A stretch of DNA of 64,000 nucleotides from Streptomyces sp. ASQP_92 (GTDB lineage Bacteria; Actinomycetota; Actinomycetes; Streptomycetales; Streptomycetaceae): contig NZ_JAODUA010000001.1 in the NCBI RefSeq assembly GCF_025399895.1, positions 1,240,001 through 1,304,000 on the forward strand, given 5' to 3'. The position numbers and the translations under genes were made by a program. The notes beneath the pieces are model-generated. The model saw only the letters and a program-made list of their open reading frames with translations. It searched no databases and had not been told where the DNA came from. Numbering within the stretch: the first letter of the stretch is position 1; each line of letters opens with the position of its first letter. Shown here in pieces: positions 60,563-64,000 of this stretch.

Positions 60563-62008
60563 TCATCGCGCGCAGGCCCCGGCGAACCGGTGGGCCACCT
60601 CCGGGCGGGCCGCCCAGTGGGTGTGCAGATAGCTCGCGTGCACACCGTCCTGGACGAAGCCCTCGAAGCGGCGCTCGGGGTGCACCACGCCCCAGGCGGG
60701 GTCGGCGCCCGCGCCCGGCTCGATGACGGTGCGGTGGAACTCGTGGCCGCGCAGTCTCGTCCCCGCGACGGCCAGGCTGTTGTCGCGCACCGCCACCGCC
60801 TCCCGGTAGCCCAGGGTGAGCCGGCCCGACATCCGCGCGTCCGCGTCGAGCACCCCGCACATGGGCTGCCCGTCGAGGGAGCGCGCCAGATACAGCAGCC
60901 CCGCGCACTCGGCGGCCACCGGCGCCCCCGAGCGGGCGAGCTCGGCGACGGCCTTGCGGAGCCGTTCGTTGGCGGACAGCTCGGCGGCGTACACCTCGGG
61001 GAAACCGCCGCCTATCACCAACCCGCTTGTCCCGGGCGGGAGTTGCTCGTCCCTGAGGGGGTCGAAGGTGACCACCTCCGCGCCGGCGGCGGTGAGCAGT
61101 TCGGTGTGCTCGGCGTAGGAGAAGGTGAACGCGGAACCCCCCGCGACGGCGACGAGGGGCCGGGCGGAAACCCGCCCCTGCGGCGCTTGAGGAGCGGGGC
61201 CCGGGGCAGAGCCCCGTGCGGGCCGGGCCGCGGCCGGCAACGCGTCCGCCGGGGACTTTCGGGAGGGGGCGGGGTGGGGGAGGCCGAACCCCGGCTCCCA
61301 CGCCTCCACCCCCAGCGGCGGCGCCGTACGGGCCAGGGCGAGCAGGCCCTCCAGATCACAGCCCTGCCGCACCTGTTCCCCCATCGCCGCCACCGCGTCC
61401 ACCGCGTCGGTGCGGCGCTCCGCGACCGGGACCAGGCCCAGATGACGCGAGGGCGTGTCCACCTGGGGCGCGCGGCGCAGGGCGCCGAGGACGGGAACCC
61501 CCACGTCCTCCATCGCCTCACGCAGCAGCGCCTCGTGCCGGTCCGAGCCGACCTTGTTGAGGATCACCCCGCCGACCCGTACCTCGGGGTCCCAGGACAC
61601 GAAGCCGTGCACCAGCGCGGCCACCGACCGCGACTGCGAGGAGGCGTCCACGACGAGCACCACCGGCGCGCGCAGCAGCTTGGCCACCTGGGCGGTGGAG
61701 GCGAGTTCGCCCATGCCGCTCGCCCCGTCGTACAGGCCCATCACGCCCTCGACCACGGCGAGGTCGCAGCCGCGGGCCCCGTGCGCGAACAGCGGGGCCA
61801 TCAGCTCGGGCCCGCACATGTACGCGTCGAGGTTGCGGCCGGGCCGTCCGGTCGCCAGGGAGTGGTAGCCGGGGTCGATGTAGTCCGGGCCGACCTTGTG
61901 CGGGGACACGGTGAGCCCGGCGCGCGTGAACGCGGCCATCAGGCCTGTCGTGACGGTGGTCTTGCCGCTGCCCGACGCCGGGGCGGCGATGACGAGACGT
62001 GCTACCAC
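60563..62008 (-). CDS. cobB: Cobyrinate/hydrogenobyrinate a,c-diamide synthase (CbiA/CobB)
   Basis: A 481-aa amidotransferase. The N-terminal synthetase domain has Walker A IAAPASGSGKTTVT, VSPHKVGPDYIDPGYHS and VVEGVMGLYDGA. The C-terminal class I glutaminase-like domain has the Cys in VAAECAGLLYLARSL and His in HEFHRTVI and SYLHTH. Between them (about residues 260-295) lies a Pro/Ala linker whose DNA resembles the intergenic repeat family. GTG at 62008 overlaps the cobO stop region. It amidates side chains a and c. Confidence 0.93.
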   Translation of the reverse strand: MVARLVIAAPASGSGKTTVTTGLMAAFTRAGLTVSPHKVGPDYIDPGYHSLATGRPGRNLDAYMCGPELMAPLFAHGARGCDLAVVEGVMGLYDGASGMGELASTAQVAKLLRAPVVLVVDASSQSRSVAALVHGFVSWDPEVRVGGVILNKVGSDRHEALLREAMEDVGVPVLGALRRAPQVDTPSRHLGLVPVAERRTDAVDAVAAMGEQVRQGCDLEGLLALARTAPPLGVEAWEPGFGLPHPAPSRKSPADALPAAARPARGSAPGPAPQAPQGRVSARPLVAVAGGSAFTFSYAEHTELLTAAGAEVVTFDPLRDEQLPPGTSGLVIGGGFPEVYAAELSANERLRKAVAELARSGAPVAAECAGLLYLARSLDGQPMCGVLDADARMSGRLTLGYREAVAVRDNSLAVAGTRLRGHEFHRTVIEPGAGADPAWGVVHPERRFEGFVQDGVHASYLHTHWAARPEVAHRFAGACAR

Positions 62009-62610
62009 TCGATGCCCCGCTGGCCCTTCTGGCCGGCGTCCATCGGGTGCTTGACCTTGGACATGTCCGTGACCAGATCCGCGAACTCCACCAGCGCCTC
62101 GGGCGCGTTGCGGCCGGTGATCACCACGTGCTGGGTGCCCGGACGGTCGCGGAGCACCGAGACGACCTCGTCGACGTCGACCCAGCCCCAGTGCAGCAGA
62201 TAGGCGAACTCGTCGAGGACGTAGAACTTGTACGTCTCGGCGGCCAGGTCGCGCTTGACCTGCTCCCAGCCCTCGCGGGCCTTCTCCTCGTGGGTCGGCT
62301 CGCCCTCGGCGGTCTCGCGCTGGATCCACGACCAGCCCTCGCCCATCTTGTGCCAGTCGACGGGGCCGCCCTCGCCGGACGCCCCGAGCACCTTCAGCGC
62401 GTTCTCCTCGCCGACCTTCCACTTCGCCGACTTCACGAACTGGAACACCCCGACCGGCCAGCCCTGGTTCCATGCGCGCAGGGCCATCCCGAACGCGGCC
62501 GTCGACTTCCCCTTGCCGACGCCGGTGTGCACCATGACCAGGTGCCTGTTGCGTCGCTGACGGGTCGTCAGACCGTCCTCGGGTACGACACTGACCTGTC
62601 CCTGCGGCAT
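62002..62610 (-). CDS. cobO: Cob(I)yrinic acid a,c-diamide adenosyltransferase (CobO/BtuR)
   Basis: A 202-aa protein. It has the P-loop VHTGVGKGKSTAAFGMALRAWNQGW, FQFVKSAKWKVGEENAL, FYVLDEFAYLLHWGWVDVDEVV and VVITGRNAPEALVEFADLVTDM, all diagnostic of CobA/CobO adenosyltransferases that attach the upper adenosyl ligand using ATP. ATG at 62610 follows GAGGAGGG. It overlaps the chelatase stop by one base (TAATG) and the cobB start by 7 bases, so the three genes form a coupled operon. Confidence 0.95.
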   Translation of the reverse strand: MPQGQVSVVPEDGLTTRQRRNRHLVMVHTGVGKGKSTAAFGMALRAWNQGWPVGVFQFVKSAKWKVGEENALKVLGASGEGGPVDWHKMGEGWSWIQRETAEGEPTHEEKAREGWEQVKRDLAAETYKFYVLDEFAYLLHWGWVDVDEVVSVLRDRPGTQHVVITGRNAPEALVEFADLVTDMSKVKHPMDAGQKGQRGIEW

Positions 62611-64000
62611 TAAGCGGCCCTCCTCGAAGTTCCCTGGACATCCTTGACGAGGCCGGCGATGGAGTCCGCCCGCAACTCGTCCAACGTGACGGCGCTGCCG
62701 CCGAGTTCACGTGCGAGCTCCCCCGCGAGCCCCAGCCGCACCATGCCCGACTCGCAGTCCACGACCACCGACGCGGTGCCCTCGGCGGCGTGCAGCCGGG
62801 CGGCCCGCCCCGCGAGCGCCACCGGCTCGGGGCCGCCCGTGGCCCGGCCGTCCGTGACGACCACGAGCAGCGGACGGCGCGAGGGGTCCCGCAACCGCTC
62901 GACCCGCAGCACGTCGTGGGCCTTGAGGAGCCCCGCCGCGAGCGGGGTGCGCCCGCCGGTCGGCAGCGTTTCGAGCCGGGCGGCGGCCGCGTCCACCGAC
63001 GAGGTGGGCGGCAGCGCGAGCTCGGCCTCCTTGCCCCGGAAGGTGATCAGGCCGACCTTGTCGCGGCGCTGATAGGCGTCGAGCAGCAGCGAGAGCACCG
63101 CGCCCTTGACCGCGCTCATCCGCTGCCGGGCCGCCATCGACCCCGAGGCGTCCACCACGAACAGCACGAGGTTGCCCTCGCGGCCCTCGCGGGTCGCCTG
63201 GCGCAGATCGTCGCGGCGCACCACGAGACCGCGGCCCACCCGCCCGCGCGCCCGCTGGTGGGGGGCGGCCGCCTGCACGGTGGCCGTCAAGTGCAGCTTG
63301 GTGAGGGCCCCTTGGGGGCGGCGCGAGCCGGTGGTCCTGCCATGCTCGGTACGGGCCCGCGAGCGCCGGCCGGCCGCGCCCTCGCCGAGTCCGGGCACGC
63401 TCAGCATCTTCGTACGGAACGGCTCGGCGGACTTCACCGCGGCGCGCTCTTTGGGGCCGCTGGGGACGGGGGAGGCGGGCGGCTCCACCGCGTCGGCGGA
63501 GTCCGGGGACCCGGCCGGCTCCGACGGCTCCGACGCGTCGGGTGCCTCGGGGGATTCGGCCGGGCTCTCGGGGGAGTCGCCCTGCGGCGGCACCCCGCCC
63601 CCGCCACCGCCGCCGGGGCCCTCGGGGCCCGGGTCCGGATCGTCGTCGCCCTCGTCCTCGCCCCGGAACTGCTCCAGGGTCTCGTCGAGCTTGTCCTGGT
63701 CGAGGCCCGGCGCGTCGAAGGGGTTGCGCCTGCGCCGGTGCGGCAGCGCGAGCAGCGCGGCCTGGCGGACGTCGTCGCTCGTCACGTCCGTGCGGCCCGC
63801 CCACGCGGCGAGCGCCGTGGCGGTGCGCGCCATCACGATGTCGGCGCGCATGCCGTCCACCTCGAACGCGGCGCAGGTCGCCGCGATCTGGAGCAGCACC
63901 GCGTCCCCGAGCACGACCGAGGGGAGCAACTCCCGTGCCGCGACGACCCGTTGACGCAGCGCGCCCTCCTCGTCCGCCCAGCGTGCGGCGAACGCGGCCG
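62610..64000 (-). CDS. Putative cobalto-/magnesium-chelatase subunit (ChlI-ChlD fusion type), truncated at window edge
   Basis: The open frame runs out of the window at its N-terminal side; 463 codons are visible. The visible part starts near the end of the AAA+ domain (LQIAATCAAFEVDGMRADIVMARTATALAAWAGRTDVTSDDVRQAALLALPHRRRRNPF), followed by a long acidic Pro/Gly/Ser linker (about 150 residues) and a vWA domain with a MIDAS motif (LVLFVVDASGSMAARQRM). The layout is that of actinobacterial putative cobaltochelatase subunits associated with CobN. It is the first gene of the minus-strand operon seen here. Confidence 0.9.
   Translation of the reverse strand, partial: AAFAARWADEEGALRQRVVAARELLPSVVLGDAVLLQIAATCAAFEVDGMRADIVMARTATALAAWAGRTDVTSDDVRQAALLALPHRRRRNPFDAPGLDQDKLDETLEQFRGEDEGDDDPDPGPEGPGGGGGGGVPPQGDSPESPAESPEAPDASEPSEPAGSPDSADAVEPPASPVPSGPKERAAVKSAEPFRTKMLSVPGLGEGAAGRRSRARTEHGRTTGSRRPQGALTKLHLTATVQAAAPHQRARGRVGRGLVVRRDDLRQATREGREGNLVLFVVDASGSMAARQRMSAVKGAVLSLLLDAYQRRDKVGLITFRGKEAELALPPTSSVDAAAARLETLPTGGRTPLAAGLLKAHDVLRVERLRDPSRRPLLVVVTDGRATGGPEPVALAGRAARLHAAEGTASVVVDCESGMVRLGLAGELARELGGSAVTLDELRADSIAGLVKDVQGTSRRAA

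Noticed and set aside
57856..64000. Cobalamin riboswitch in the cob region
   Set aside because: I found no convincing B12-box sequence on either strand; the operon start probably lies outside the window.

Overview
This window is a GC-rich actinomycete chromosome segment, almost certainly from Streptomyces. The evidence is strong third-position GC bias, many GTG starts, 4-bp translational overlaps, starts without ribosome binding sites that look leaderless, and a typical gene set (ctaB/ctaA, sufRBDCSU, ectABCD, LAETG-anchored SCO1860-type protein, cobalamin genes). It contains no prophage, IS element, CRISPR array, rRNA or ordinary tRNA. Functions are inferred by recognising protein families and motifs by eye; no database search was run.

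Region 1 (1-11.8 kb) carries haem and Fe-S assembly. It holds the end of haem O synthase, two conserved genes, haem A synthase, an ABC-2 exporter pair on the minus strand, and then the SUF operon sufR-B-D-(Rieske ferredoxin)-C-S-U-(DUF59). A SufR-type CAAC-N6-GTTG operator lies over the sufR start, and an iron-box-like site lies upstream.

Region 2 (11.9-25.9 kb) holds secreted and membrane proteins, a one-component regulator fusing an HxlR DNA-binding domain to a PrxQ-type peroxiredoxin and divergent from an MFS exporter, dapD facing a dapA-like gene across a repeat array, a Tat lipoprotein, an SDR enzyme, a secreted endonuclease/phosphatase-family protein and a conserved hypothetical gene.

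Region 3 (26.1-28 kb) is the most unusual locus. A Y-RNA-like non-coding RNA contains a circularly permuted tRNA module and lies directly upstream of a TROVE/vWA Ro60 orthologue (Rsr).

Region 4 (28-42 kb) holds a stand-alone ketosynthase, a double TerD protein, a uronate oxidation set (uronate dehydrogenase, a KdgD-type dehydratase and an unknown partner translationally coupled to it, then further away an IclR regulator and a KdgD-pathway aldehyde dehydrogenase), a HAD phosphatase, a class B PBP and a NarL-type two-component system.

Region 5 (42.3-57.9 kb) holds an MFS/GlxA pair, a DsbA-family protein behind a SigR-like promoter, two class V aminotransferases, a MarR/old-yellow-enzyme pair with twin palindromes, the ectABCD osmolyte operon with a palindrome-rich leader, an amidohydrolase, an S33-like hydrolase and the LAETG surface protein.

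Region 6 (58.2-64 kb) is the late aerobic cobalamin cluster: a CobE/CbiG-CobC fusion, a ZIP-type transporter, CbiA/CobB, CobO and a truncated chelatase subunit.

Four intergenic regions (about 18.2-18.8, 34.0-34.8, 41.8-42.3 and 57.9-58.2 kb) are filled with one family of GC-rich repeats, mostly between convergent genes. The family also supplies the last codons of the dapA-like gene, and a related sequence appears to sit in the interdomain linker of CbiA.
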